A stretch of DNA of 64,000 bases, taken from Treponema phagedenis. Its GTDB lineage: Bacteria > Spirochaetota > Spirochaetia > Treponematales > Treponemataceae. The notes under the pieces were generated by a model. That model was not told the DNA's origin and did not search any database. It saw only the letters and a list, made by a program, of their open reading frames with translations. Positions 53,591 through 61,775 of this stretch are shown in pieces (position 1 is the stretch's first letter; every line of letters begins with the position of its first letter). The position numbers and the translations under genes were made by a program. The stretch spans positions 3,001,001 to 3,065,000 of the forward strand of contig NZ_CP042818.1 of assembly GCF_008153345.1 (NCBI RefSeq). Direction: 5' to 3'.

Positions 53591-53611
53591 TTATTCACAG
53601 CTTGTGGATAA
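53591..53611. promoter_or_regulatory. inverted pair of perfect DnaA boxes
   Basis: TTATTCACA (53591-53599) and TGTGGATAA (53603-53611, reverse of TTATCCACA) are separated by three bases. Both match the TTATNCACA consensus. They lie between the methyltransferase stop and the prophage edge. Confidence 0.7.
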
Positions 53612-53663
53612 CCATCGTTTTACAGGGCTTTTTATTCGGATTTTTACGCCGTTTTAATACCCA

Positions 53664-54350
53664 TTAAACCGCTTTTTTTGATTGCCCTTTTATCGCGGTT
53701 TCCAGTCTGTTTTTTGCGATATTAAAATAATTATCGTCAATTTCCATGCCGATAAATCGGCGGTTTGTATTCAGGCACGCAATGCCGGTTGTGCCGGAAC
53801 CCATAAACGAATCCAATACGACATCGCCTTCATCGGTGCTGTCAAAAATAAATTTTTCCATTAGTTCTATCGGTTTTTGCGTCGGGTGTATTTTTTCGCC
53901 GTTTGTTTTTCTCGCTCCGATATTAAACGAGGCTACATCATCAATTATATTTGTTATGTAGGACTTTTTAATTTTTCCGGAAAACATAATAAGTTCATGA
54001 CCTGAACCGTAAACATTTAGAGACGGCCGACCGTGTTTTTTCCAGACTAATAAATTTTTAACCTGTATAACAGAATCAAGAAGCGGATAATAAAAAGCAT
54101 AGCTGCGCCAATCGCAAAAGAAATATATACAGCCGTCAGGCTTTAAAATGCGCTTATATTCTTTAAAAAGCTTTTCATAAAAAGGCTTACAAATAGCTAA
54201 ATCATTAAAGCAACCCTTTTGGCTATTGTGAGTCATGCCTAAAAAATACGGCGGATCAGTAATTATTGACTGTATGCTTTCATCCGGAATTTTCGGCAAA
54301 AAGTCTAAACAGTCGCCATGCAGTAGTTCGATATTTTCGGTTAATTTCAT
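53664..54350 (-). CDS. prophage DNA methyltransferase (N4-cytosine or N6-adenine)
   Basis: A 228-residue beta-class methyltransferase. Motif IV ITDPPYFLG is at about residue 34, a central target-recognition part follows, then KIHPTQKPIELMEKFI and motif I VLDSFMGSGTTGIACL at about 190. DPPY is compatible with N6-adenine (D12-class order differs) or N4-cytosine. It has its own -10 TATAAT (54384-54389) and lies beyond a terminator, so it is transcribed apart from the late genes. In Mu the right end carries the mom modification gene; this may be the functional counterpart, shielding phage DNA from restriction. Confidence 0.9.
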   Translation of the reverse strand: MKLTENIELLHGDCLDFLPKIPDESIQSIITDPPYFLGMTHNSQKGCFNDLAICKPFYEKLFKEYKRILKPDGCIYFFCDWRSYAFYYPLLDSVIQVKNLLVWKKHGRPSLNVYGSGHELIMFSGKIKKSYITNIIDDVASFNIGARKTNGEKIHPTQKPIELMEKFIFDSTDEGDVVLDSFMGSGTTGIACLNTNRRFIGMEIDDNYFNIAKNRLETAIKGQSKKAV

Positions 54351-54430
54351 TTTTTTTACCTTCCTTTTTTACATAATTTTTAAATTATACTGAATTAAAC
54401 GATGTAATTTTGTAATACAGATAAATGCAA

Positions 54431-54475
54431 AAAAAAATAAAAAATCTTTCAAACAAACTGCTTGAAAGCTTTTTA
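54431..54475 (-). terminator. terminator between phage late genes and the methyltransferase
   Basis: Minus-strand stem CTTTCAA/TTGAAAG followed by an A-U rich tract ATTTTTTATTTTTTTTT. Confidence 0.7.
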
Positions 54476-54508
54476 TATTGAGAAGATAATATGTTTTTAA
54501 ATTTAAAC

Positions 54509-54694
54509 TTATTTTTTATTTTCCGGTTCCGGTATGGGGCTGTCATCAACAATATCGAAAAAAACCTTTGGGTATAAATAGTCTTCTCCGGAATCGTCGA
54601 CTATACGATAATATTTTCCCTCTATTGCAAATACCTCATAAGCTTCTTTATCTTGAAACCAAATATCTTTTTTATTTTTATTTACTACCTTCAT
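54509..54694 (-). CDS. small prophage protein, unknown
   Basis: A 61-residue acidic protein (AIEGKYYRIVDDSGEDYLYP in the middle, ending PEPENKK). Its start overlaps the end of the F-like gene by 17 bases, as expected in a compact phage operon. No recognised domain; possibly a small head-associated protein. It is the last gene before the late terminator. Confidence 0.6.
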   Translation of the reverse strand: MKVVNKNKKDIWFQDKEAYEVFAIEGKYYRIVDDSGEDYLYPKVFFDIVDDSPIPEPENKK

Positions 54695-56159
54695 GTATCA
54701 CCTTTATAATTCGTTTTTGTTTAATCTCAACCTTTCCAATGTTTTTACATTGGTACCAGTGTATTTCAGCACGATATTCATCACCGTCTTCATTCACAAG
54801 TATCGCCGTACCTCTCACCTTATACCAATCTTTTGCTTTTGTAAAGCTCCCGTTTTGATGTTTATATGTTTTTATAAGTCTGTTTACATCTCTTATTTCT
54901 TTCCCTTCCGCAATTACTTTTATACTTTTTACATAAGTGCCCTGTTTGATAAAAGTATCAAAATCATATGCGTCATATTCAGGATTATATACGGTTTTTT
55001 GATGTTTAATATACCACCGTCGTTCCATTGCTCCAACCGATTTAGGAGTAGTTTTAAACGGTGTGTTTTCTATATCTTCTTTTGTAAGAATATAATCTTG
55101 TACACCGATTTCCTTTGCCTGCTCTTCAACCTCTTCTTGTATGCCGTACTCTTCTATCCGTTTTTCCATTGATTCAATTAAACGCCACCAATCGCCATTT
55201 TCGATTGGATTTCCGCCGAAGCCTTCTTGCGGCATAAAGTCTTTTTTTATTTCGTCTATTGACGGTTCTACGATGTTGGTGCCTGCTCCCGCTTCATAAT
55301 CGTATACGGCGCGGATTGTGGTGCGGCAGTTAAAATGGTATGGCGGGAATCCGTAGACCGTCCAAAACGGGTGATCGGCCTTGAGTGCTTTCCCGTTGCC
55401 TGCAATGCTTGCGATGTTGTTGCATATGTCGGTTGTTCTTCCGTCTTGGATGACTAAGAGCTCCCACGCACGAGGCGGATTACTTGCGTATTGAGTGAGG
55501 CGGCCTGCGGTATAAGCGGTCTGCACATTGGTGCGATAAACTGTTTCCCAATAGCCGGGTAAAAAAGGCTTTCTAATATTTTTGGTAAAGCTTTCTATTT
55601 CTTCCCATGACTCCTGCCATCCTTCGCCTTTTTCGAGAGCTTGAATTAATCGCTTACGCACATCTTCGATATGGTCGCATTCGCTCAGGCGTGCAACCGT
55701 AAAGGCTCTAAAGCGGAACTTCGGCTCCAATGCATCCCAAACTTGTTTTTCAATTGATACTTTGCTTTTTAAAAAACCAATCGCTTCTTCAAACGGGAGC
55801 GGGTCAACGGCGGAAGTATAAGAAACATTATCGGCAAGGTTTACGTCTTTTTTTTGCAGCGTAATTCCTGCATGATTAAAGCCTAAAAGAAAAGCACCCG
55901 CAATTATTTTTTCGGTGAGCTTGATAAGCTCCGCTGAGCTTTCAGGATACGAGATATTTTTTACAAGCTTTTTTAATTCGTTTTTCTCAAGCGTTTTATC
56001 AATGTTGAAAACATCTTTTAACGCTTGTTTTAACGTTTTAGAAATGCACTCATCAAATCGTTTTTTGCCGGCATCGCAAAAAGATTCAAGCTCCGATGAT
56101 TTTTCTTTTTCATCGGCTAAAATATTTTTACGGGTGATCTGCTGTTTTGAATTTTTTTT
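54678..56159 (-). CDS. phage head morphogenesis protein (Mu F/gp30-like), joined to the portal by a frame change
   Basis: The frame is open for 494 codons from 56159 without an ATG; the first plausible start (TTG 55730) is internal to the conserved region. The first 140 codons (KNILADEKEKSSELESF, then KQALKDVFNIDKTLEKNELK, YPESSAELIKLTEKIIAGAF) look like a portal C-terminus. From about codon 110 on, DPLPFEEAIGFLKSK and the Mu F core appear: YWETVYRTNVQTAYTAGR, then RTTDICNNIA and HFNCRTTIRAVY. A run of ten A residues at 56152-56161 joins it to the portal frame by a -1 slip. Either a fusion made by frameshifting or a mutated gene pair. Confidence 0.75.
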   Translation of the reverse strand, partial: KKNSKQQITRKNILADEKEKSSELESFCDAGKKRFDECISKTLKQALKDVFNIDKTLEKNELKKLVKNISYPESSAELIKLTEKIIAGAFLLGFNHAGITLQKKDVNLADNVSYTSAVDPLPFEEAIGFLKSKVSIEKQVWDALEPKFRFRAFTVARLSECDHIEDVRKRLIQALEKGEGWQESWEEIESFTKNIRKPFLPGYWETVYRTNVQTAYTAGRLTQYASNPPRAWELLVIQDGRTTDICNNIASIAGNGKALKADHPFWTVYGFPPYHFNCRTTIRAVYDYEAGAGTNIVEPSIDEIKKDFMPQEGFGGNPIENGDWWRLIESMEKRIEEYGIQEEVEEQAKEIGVQDYILTKEDIENTPFKTTPKSVGAMERRWYIKHQKTVYNPEYDAYDFDTFIKQGTYVKSIKVIAEGKEIRDVNRLIKTYKHQNGSFTKAKDWYKVRGTAILVNEDGDEYRAEIHWYQCKNIGKVEIKQKRIIKVIHEGSK

Positions 56160-57367
56160 TTAGAGTTTGAATCGGCAAGCATAAAGCCTTGCGCTTGCGG
56201 AGCCTCTACAATAAACGTATCCTCATCATCTTTCGGGCGCGGTAAACCGTACCGAGTGTATAAGGCCTCTTTTGAAACAGGGATTTTATTTTGTATTGCC
56301 TGCATAATTTCCGTAAACGTTGCATAGCTTTTTAAATCAAAATAACCGGACGGTGCTGCTACTCCTTCGCCGAAGTTAATCGCAACCATCCAATTAATTA
56401 ATTCTTGGAATACGCCTTGCACCGCTTTTGCATCTCCATGACAAACTCGCACTAAATTTTCATCGTGCACTTCTGCTTGACTTCGTGTGCCATATGTGCC
56501 CTCTTGCGTGCTTAACGATTGCGTGGTAAGCGCAAAGCTTATTTCTTGATTGCATGTTTCAATTAATACCTTATGGTCTTGCAGAGCTCCGCTCATTTCA
56601 AGCGTCTTAATATCTTTGACATTAGAAAGAGCTAAGCCCGCGCCTCCTTCCATTTCTGAAAGGGTTTGCGAAATAGCCTGTGCTGCATTCCTTGCTTCCT
56701 CTGTGTTCGTGCTTTCAAACAATGCAACAATAGAAGGAACGCCAGCCTTTTTTGCAGCCTTAAGCCAAAACTCCCAGCCAAACTGTTTAAATCGCCACGG
56801 CCAATAACACATTAGCAAATCTGAAAAACCGTAGGGATTTTCAGCGCGCGGATTATTTCGGTAAATTAAAAATTTACATTTTTCGATAAGCGGTCTATTC
56901 TCTTTTGTTAACATCGGAACCCATATTGAACGCTGTCCCTGTTTTGTTTTTATAATTTCCGTTTTAAAAAATATTTGCTCCGGTCTTTTATTTCGAAGTG
57001 AATCGGGAATCCAGTAGCCCGCATCGTTTTGGGCCCATAAGACTTCTGAAAACGCAAAACCGTATTCAATGGCGGTTAAAAACTCTTTTACATCATTATC
57101 CCAATTAAGATTGGAGGTAAGATTATCGCGCACAAACTCATATACTTTATCGCTTGCGTTTTTTTGCTCAATTACAAAATTAAAACTTGTAACAATATCT
57201 TTCCGCAAGCGTAAATGCGAACCGATTTTTGAATCAAGCATCATTTCATCGATAAGCGAATAGAAGCTTACCTTATCGCTTATTATCTCATTCGGATTGG
57301 GAAGCTCGGCAATTACCGCTTCGAATTTATCCGGTGATATTATTTCAATGTTTAAATTATTTTTCAT
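56117..57367 (-). CDS. phage portal protein (DUF935, Mu gp29-like)
   Basis: A 416-residue protein of the DUF935 family, the dodecameric DNA entry gate. Landmarks are SFYSLIDEMMLDSKIGSHLR (about 30), YGFAFSEVLWAQNDAGYWIP (about 107), NPYGFSDLLMCYWPWRFKQF (about 177), GAGLALSNVKD, QSLSTQEGTYGTRSQAEVH (about 285) and YGLPRPKDDEDTFI near the end. It is about 80-100 residues shorter than Mu gp29 because its frame ends just after the A10 run. Its start overlaps the terminase stop as ATGA. Confidence 0.92.
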   Translation of the reverse strand: MKNNLNIEIISPDKFEAVIAELPNPNEIISDKVSFYSLIDEMMLDSKIGSHLRLRKDIVTSFNFVIEQKNASDKVYEFVRDNLTSNLNWDNDVKEFLTAIEYGFAFSEVLWAQNDAGYWIPDSLRNKRPEQIFFKTEIIKTKQGQRSIWVPMLTKENRPLIEKCKFLIYRNNPRAENPYGFSDLLMCYWPWRFKQFGWEFWLKAAKKAGVPSIVALFESTNTEEARNAAQAISQTLSEMEGGAGLALSNVKDIKTLEMSGALQDHKVLIETCNQEISFALTTQSLSTQEGTYGTRSQAEVHDENLVRVCHGDAKAVQGVFQELINWMVAINFGEGVAAPSGYFDLKSYATFTEIMQAIQNKIPVSKEALYTRYGLPRPKDDEDTFIVEAPQAQGFMLADSNSKKKIQNSRSPVKIF

Positions 57368-58890
57368 CTTCTTCTCCTAAAACCATGCAATGCCGCGCCG
57401 AGACGGTCAAAGCCGGATGTTAAATTAAACGCGGTAACTTCTTTAAAACCGATTTGAGAAATTTCCCACGCATAATAGAGCGCGTCCTGCAAATCGTCAA
57501 ACTCCGATTTGGGATACATCGTCAATTGGTCAATTGTTTTATTCATGTTCTCTTTGAACTTAAGCATGCCGTTTTCAATAAACGGTGAAAGTGAAAGAAT
57601 GCGTTCTTTTCCGATCCCTTTTGTACTGCATCCTTTAATCGGTAAGTACACACCTTTTTTGCTCGCCGCTTCCATGATGTGCTTTTTATAAATTGATTGA
57701 AAACCTACCTCTTCAAATCCGATTAAAATCGGTTTGTATAAAAGATACTTTTCAATTAATTTATTTATTGCTGAGTCAACCGAACAACACTCCGCCCATT
57801 CGTTGAGTGCATACATCATTCCATCCGAGGCGATACCTAAAGTAAAAATAGCGAACTCATCATGCTTACCGGCGGAAGGGTCAACGCCCATGTATACTTT
57901 TAAACTTGATATATCAACATGAGAAAAGCGCGTAAACCATTCAGGTTTAAAGACTCGCTCCTCATCGCTTAAGGGCTCGTTCATGTATTCGGTACTGAAT
58001 GCTGCACTTCCGATTTCTTTCTTTTTTGTTTCTAGTTTTTCACTTGTCCAATAGGAAGACCAAAGGGAATCGCCTTGCGGAGTAAACGCTGCAAATCGTA
58101 AACCAATCCAGTTTTCCAATTCGCCATTTTCAATTCTTTTTAAAAGCCTACTCGGTAAATCATCTGAATGAAAGATAGTATTTATAATAATAGTAAACGT
58201 ATCTTGACCGAGCGGCATAACAGCTCGCAAGAACCAATTATATATTTTTTGTCTTTGAGAAAATGTACGTGCTGCTTCATCTTTTAAAATGTCATCACAA
58301 ATAATTAAGTCAGGGCGGTACTGCCTAAACTTCACGCCTCGAACGGCAGCACCCGCGCCGAATGATTTTATTGCTGTTCCGTTTTTAAACGATAAAAAAT
58401 CGCTTTTCCAAATTGAGCCTTCCATTGCACCGAAGTCTTCAAAAATTATTTCGTTTCCTTCGATTTCATCTTTGATACTTTGTAAAGCTCTATTTGCCAT
58501 ATCTTGCGTTGCACAAAAAATACAGACAAAATTATTTTTTTTAAATAATAAACGCCATAACGGATAGGCTAAAGCCCATCGGGTTGATTTTGAAAATCCG
58601 CGCGGCTCAATATCAACAACTGCTTTTAATTTCTCAGTCGGAATTAAAAGCGAATGATATTCTTTTTTAAGAAGCGATTTTATGTTTTCAACATGCTCAT
58701 TGGTGAGCGTGTGAGTGTTTGCAATATCAATTAATATTTTATGATAAGGCGCGGGCTCAGATGAAAAATAATGCGGAAGGTATGTTTTGCAAAAGTAAAA
58801 AAAATCATGCTCCGCTTTTTGAAGCCGCTCTTTTTTTTCAAGAACTTCTTTTGAATTTTCGCCTACAAGCTCATTTAAAATATCGCTCAC
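57364..58890 (-). CDS. phage terminase large subunit (Mu gp28-like)
   Basis: A 508-residue packaging motor. The ATPase part has a deviant Walker A, EPRGFSKSTR (about residue 93), motif DLIICDDIL (Walker B, about 194) and NTIFHSDDL (coupling). The nuclease domain from about 320 starts with MGVDPSAGKHDE (first metal Asp) and later FDDLQDALYYA (last acidic pair). It fits the gp28 family in Mu-like phages. ATGA overlaps on both sides link it to gp27 and the portal. Confidence 0.93.
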   Translation of the reverse strand: MSDILNELVGENSKEVLEKKERLQKAEHDFFYFCKTYLPHYFSSEPAPYHKILIDIANTHTLTNEHVENIKSLLKKEYHSLLIPTEKLKAVVDIEPRGFSKSTRWALAYPLWRLLFKKNNFVCIFCATQDMANRALQSIKDEIEGNEIIFEDFGAMEGSIWKSDFLSFKNGTAIKSFGAGAAVRGVKFRQYRPDLIICDDILKDEAARTFSQRQKIYNWFLRAVMPLGQDTFTIIINTIFHSDDLPSRLLKRIENGELENWIGLRFAAFTPQGDSLWSSYWTSEKLETKKKEIGSAAFSTEYMNEPLSDEERVFKPEWFTRFSHVDISSLKVYMGVDPSAGKHDEFAIFTLGIASDGMMYALNEWAECCSVDSAINKLIEKYLLYKPILIGFEEVGFQSIYKKHIMEAASKKGVYLPIKGCSTKGIGKERILSLSPFIENGMLKFKENMNKTIDQLTMYPKSEFDDLQDALYYAWEISQIGFKEVTAFNLTSGFDRLGAALHGFRRRR

Positions 58891-59423
58891 TTTACTTCTG
58901 CCTTATCCACTATTGCGCAAAGCTTTTGTAAAAGTTCTGGATCGTTTTTGATTGCATTTTGCAATTCTTTTTTAATTTCCCCTTTTGCTTTCTCCAATGC
59001 CTTTGCTGCTTTTGTTCTGTAGTTTGAAAGTTTTAATTGAGCTTCTGCAATGCGCGCAGTAGTTAAAAGTAATTCTTTCGGGTCTTCAAATTCCAAACTA
59101 TCGATTGTACGCAAATCTTTAGAGATGAGACTTGTCATTTGCATAAGGACTGCTTCGCTTGCTTCGGTGCCGGGATAGTCTTTTAAAACTTCCGCCATTG
59201 CCTTTGCAGACTCAATCGCTTTTTTTGCATCTTCAATTTCTTCTTTGTGAGATTTTATAACCCGCCGAATGCCTTCGCGGCTTAACGTAACCTTAAGGCC
59301 GAGCTCTTGTATTTTTTTATTTACTTCTTCAGTAACATAAACGATTGTGTTTTTTCCGCCTTCCCATTTTTCAATGATAAGTTCAACGAGTCCGTGCTCT
59401 TCCGCTTTACTTTTTGCGCCCAT
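58887..59423 (-). CDS. DUF3486 protein (Mu gp27-like, probable small terminase)
   Basis: A 178-residue protein with an N-terminal helix-turn-helix-like part (KVTLSREGIRRVIKSHKEEI) and a long coiled helix rich in Ala/Glu/Lys. DUF3486 lies directly before the large terminase in Mu-like phages and is taken as the small terminase subunit that selects DNA. Its TGA overlaps the gp28 start by four bases. Confidence 0.85.
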   Translation of the reverse strand: MGAKSKAEEHGLVELIIEKWEGGKNTIVYVTEEVNKKIQELGLKVTLSREGIRRVIKSHKEEIEDAKKAIESAKAMAEVLKDYPGTEASEAVLMQMTSLISKDLRTIDSLEFEDPKELLLTTARIAEAQLKLSNYRTKAAKALEKAKGEIKKELQNAIKNDPELLQKLCAIVDKAEVK

Positions 59424-59438
59424 AGTTTGCCCCCTTGT

Positions 59439-59729
59439 TTAGTCGAGGACTATGCCGGCGTCTTTCGAGATGTTTCCTTCAAGCAGGTCAATGCCTTTTG
59501 CGGTTATTTTAAACCAGCGAACCTTTTGTTTTTCTTTGTACGGATGCGGCACTTCTTTTTTTTCCGTGTACCCTTTTTCGGTCAGGTACTCTGTTGACAT
59601 TTTGATTTCTTCCGTTTCGTTATATTCATAGAAACGGTGAAATAATACTTGTTCCGGAATCCCGTCAGGGTATGTTGTCATTAAATAGTTTAAAATTTCA
59701 CCGCGTAAAAACTTTTTGTTTCCTTTCAT
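59439..59729 (-). CDS. winged-helix-like phage protein (Mu gp26 position)
   Basis: A 96-residue protein. The pattern LRGEILNYLMTTYPDGIPEQ, then YLTEKGYTEKKEVPHP and WFKITAKGIDLLEG, is that of a small winged helix with a beta hairpin. Found at this position in Mu-like prophages; exact role unknown. AGGAAA-like ribosome site. It precedes gp27. Confidence 0.7.
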   Translation of the reverse strand: MKGNKKFLRGEILNYLMTTYPDGIPEQVLFHRFYEYNETEEIKMSTEYLTEKGYTEKKEVPHPYKEKQKVRWFKITAKGIDLLEGNISKDAGIVLD

Positions 59730-59755
59730 TTTTTTTTACCTCTTCTTTTTTAAAT

Positions 59756-60154
59756 TTATTTTTTATTTTGTGATTGCCAAAGTTCAATAATCTTTTGCAG
59801 CGTACTATTATTTTGATTGATGACTAAATCTTGTAGGCGATTTATTTCAGCCCGCCAGCCTCCCATGTCTTTATAGAAATCTTCTCGCTCAAGTTTTTCT
59901 AACTTTAACGTATCAATTTCATTTTGTTGTTTTTCAATTTTTTGTTTTAATTCCGAAACATTTTTATTGAAATTTTCTTCTAAACGATTCAACCCGTTTG
60001 CAAGATTTTTTTTAAACTCATCAGAACGTGCTGCGTCCTCTGCGGCGTTTTTCATTTGCTGCTTAAAAAGATAAGAGATGACAAAAGCAATTATTGTTGT
60101 TATTGCTGTCGGTCCCCAATCTTTCGCCGCTATGATTAAACTTTCAAATCCCAT
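59756..60154 (-). CDS. membrane-anchored coiled-coil phage protein (DUF2730-like)
   Basis: A 132-residue protein: one N-terminal membrane helix (WGPTAITTIIAFVISYLF) followed by a long coiled coil (EENFNKNVSELKQKIEKQQN and on). This shape and place, just before gp26, match Mu gp25 (DUF2730). Function unknown, possibly lysis-related. Confidence 0.65.
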   Translation of the reverse strand: MGFESLIIAAKDWGPTAITTIIAFVISYLFKQQMKNAAEDAARSDEFKKNLANGLNRLEENFNKNVSELKQKIEKQQNEIDTLKLEKLEREDFYKDMGGWRAEINRLQDLVINQNNSTLQKIIELWQSQNKK

Positions 60155-60158
60155 TTTT

Positions 60159-60557
60159 TTATTTCCTTAAATACGAAAAACTAAAGCCGAGAGCTGTGCC
60201 TCCGGCAATGCAAAGCGGGATAGTCCACCACGGCACCACGCGCCACGATTGCAGGCGGTTTACTTCCTTTTCTAAATCTTTACTTAAACGTTTATAATAA
60301 GCAGCATCGGGAGAGGCGGCGAGTAGACCTTGCTTGTACCCTTCATCAAATGCGCGGTCAATACTCGTGTTCATTTCCTCAAAACAAATTGCAATAATCT
60401 TTTCAACTTCGGATTTACTATAATCCGCTTTCTTCAATTCTATTTTGAATTGCTGATGCGGCATCGCTTTTGATGTCGTCTTTGGTTGACTGTAACTCAT
60501 CTGCATTGTGAGCACCAGAAACAAGATCACCTGCAGGAGTTTGATTAACTTTTTCAT
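60159..60557 (-). CDS. phage protein with signal sequence and C-terminal membrane helix
   Basis: A 132-residue protein from ATG 60557: signal-like start MKKLIKLLQVILFLVLTMQM, a helical middle (ADYSKSEVEKIIAICFEEMN, LSKDLEKEVNRLQSW) and a C-terminal membrane helix (VVPWWTIPLCIAGGTALGFS). Its first 140 bases overlap the end of the preceding gene in another frame. The overlap and the topology recall spanin gene pairs, but neither protein has an Rz1-type lipobox. Confidence 0.6.
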   Translation of the reverse strand: MKKLIKLLQVILFLVLTMQMSYSQPKTTSKAMPHQQFKIELKKADYSKSEVEKIIAICFEEMNTSIDRAFDEGYKQGLLAASPDAAYYKRLSKDLEKEVNRLQSWRVVPWWTIPLCIAGGTALGFSFSYLRK

Positions 60558-60780
60558 ATTCTTTTTCCCTTTCGCCTTCCGCATTTTGTTTTGCGGCAAA
60601 AAGTATTTTTTTACATCGATGTTTATTTTTAAAAACGACATACAAAAAGCCCGCTGCCGCAGCGGAACAGGCTGCGGCAAACGCTTTCCAATGCGTTTTA
60701 AAAAAAGCAATCGCTTGTTTTAAAAGCGCTGTAATGCGTGACAAAATTTCTTGTATTCGTTTTTTAAATTTTGTACACAT
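60418..60780 (-). CDS. small membrane protein of the phage lysis region
   Basis: A 120-residue protein from ATG 60780. A basic amphipathic start (MCTKFKKRIQEILSRI) leads into an Ala-rich membrane helix (AFAAACSAAAAGFLYVVF), then a soluble acidic tail. It overlaps the upstream holin-like gene by 17 bases and the downstream gene by 140. It may be a holin partner or inner-membrane spanin. Confidence 0.55.
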   Translation of the reverse strand: MCTKFKKRIQEILSRITALLKQAIAFFKTHWKAFAAACSAAAAGFLYVVFKNKHRCKKILFAAKQNAEGEREKEYEKVNQTPAGDLVSGAHNADELQSTKDDIKSDAASAIQNRIEESGL

Positions 60781-61099
60781 TCTTTTTATTTCCCTCTTCA
60801 TCCGTTTCAGTTTCTTTTTTAGGATATGACGTCTCTTGTATTTTTTTCAAAATAGCTTCATAAAAAAATACACTCAATCCGAAAATAGTCGCTCCCCAAA
60901 ACCACACCTCGCGGATTTTAATAAACTCGCCAAACTGTAAAAGAAACGCAAAAAGAGCGGAAAACAAAAAAGGTATCCATACGCGATAGCCTTTCAGTTT
61001 ATCTTTCACATCAAGCTTTTTGATAAGTTCCGTAAAAATAACGGTGAGCAGCACCGCAATGAGTACGAATACCGGGAGGAAATTCATAAGTTCAAACAT
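60764..61099 (-). CDS. holin-like membrane protein
   Basis: A 111-residue protein with three hydrophobic helices (LPVFVLIAVLLTVIFTELI, WIPFLFSALFAFLLQFG, WFWGATIFGLSVFFYEAI) and a charged C-terminus, typical of class I holins. It follows the amidase gene by 23 bases, the usual holin/endolysin pairing. No family name can be given from sequence alone. Confidence 0.65.
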   Translation of the reverse strand: MFELMNFLPVFVLIAVLLTVIFTELIKKLDVKDKLKGYRVWIPFLFSALFAFLLQFGEFIKIREVWFWGATIFGLSVFFYEAILKKIQETSYPKKETETDEEGNKKNVYKI

Positions 61100-61122
61100 T
61101 TTTTAACTCCTTTTTTAAGCAT

Positions 61123-61677
61123 TTATAAAATGCTTATTAAATATTTTTCAACGGCACATTTAAAATCAATCCATGCGCCGAGGTTGCCGATAAAATATCG
61201 CGGACAGTCTTTACCGGTGATGTCGAAATGCCGGTATAAATCTGTTTGCGGATTTAATGAAAATTGTTTTAACAAAGTTGCGGTAAGTACAATTGCACTT
61301 GCAAGCGTTTCCTCTGTAAATGCACCCGTCCAATTTTTATGACAAAGCTCAATGCCGATGGTGCAATTATTCGGATACGAACTTAAACGGTACTCAATGC
61401 CATCCCGATATTTCCACGCGCCGACATGATAGGCTACTTCATCAATCGGTAAACATTGCAGTACATCGCCTGTAATGCCGATGATAAAATGTGCTGAAGC
61501 GTATCTGGCTCCGTCTTTTTTTTTCTGCCGCTTTAAACTTTCAAAATAGTTTCTGTTTGCTTGTGCACTTGTTCCGGGGTTTGCAACCCAGTGAATAACC
61601 ACTCCCTTAACCTCTTGCAGCTTTTGCCCTGGACGGGAAAACGGATTTACCGTTAACATTTGTTTTTCAATATTCAT
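61123..61677 (-). CDS. phage endolysin, N-acetylmuramoyl-L-alanine amidase
   Basis: A 184-residue Amidase_2 zinc enzyme that cuts the amide bond between muramic acid and the stem peptide. Zinc ligands are in GVVIHWVANPG (first His, about residue 29) and LYRHFDITGKDCPRYF (second His and Cys, about 148-157); ASAHFIIGITGDVLQ and GIELCHKNW complete the site. No signal peptide, so release needs the holin. Confidence 0.92.
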   Translation of the reverse strand: MNIEKQMLTVNPFSRPGQKLQEVKGVVIHWVANPGTSAQANRNYFESLKRQKKKDGARYASAHFIIGITGDVLQCLPIDEVAYHVGAWKYRDGIEYRLSSYPNNCTIGIELCHKNWTGAFTEETLASAIVLTATLLKQFSLNPQTDLYRHFDITGKDCPRYFIGNLGAWIDFKCAVEKYLISIL

Positions 61678-61732
61678 AAAAACATTATAAGAAAGAGAAG
61701 CGGGAAAAATCGGAGAAGAGATACATAGAAAT

Positions 61733-61775
61733 AAAAAAACACTTTAAGATATAAAAAATCCTAAAGTGTTTTTTT
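61733..61775. terminator. intrinsic terminator between the HTH genes and the amidase
   Basis: Arms AAAAAAACACTTTA and TAAAGTGTTTTTTT around a short AT loop. On the minus strand it ends the early/middle transcript just past the helix-turn-helix genes. Confidence 0.82.

Noticed and set aside
53591-53611. The DnaA box pair as the chromosomal origin
   Set aside because: Only two boxes, no dnaA/dnaN/gyrB neighbours, and the location is at a prophage edge.
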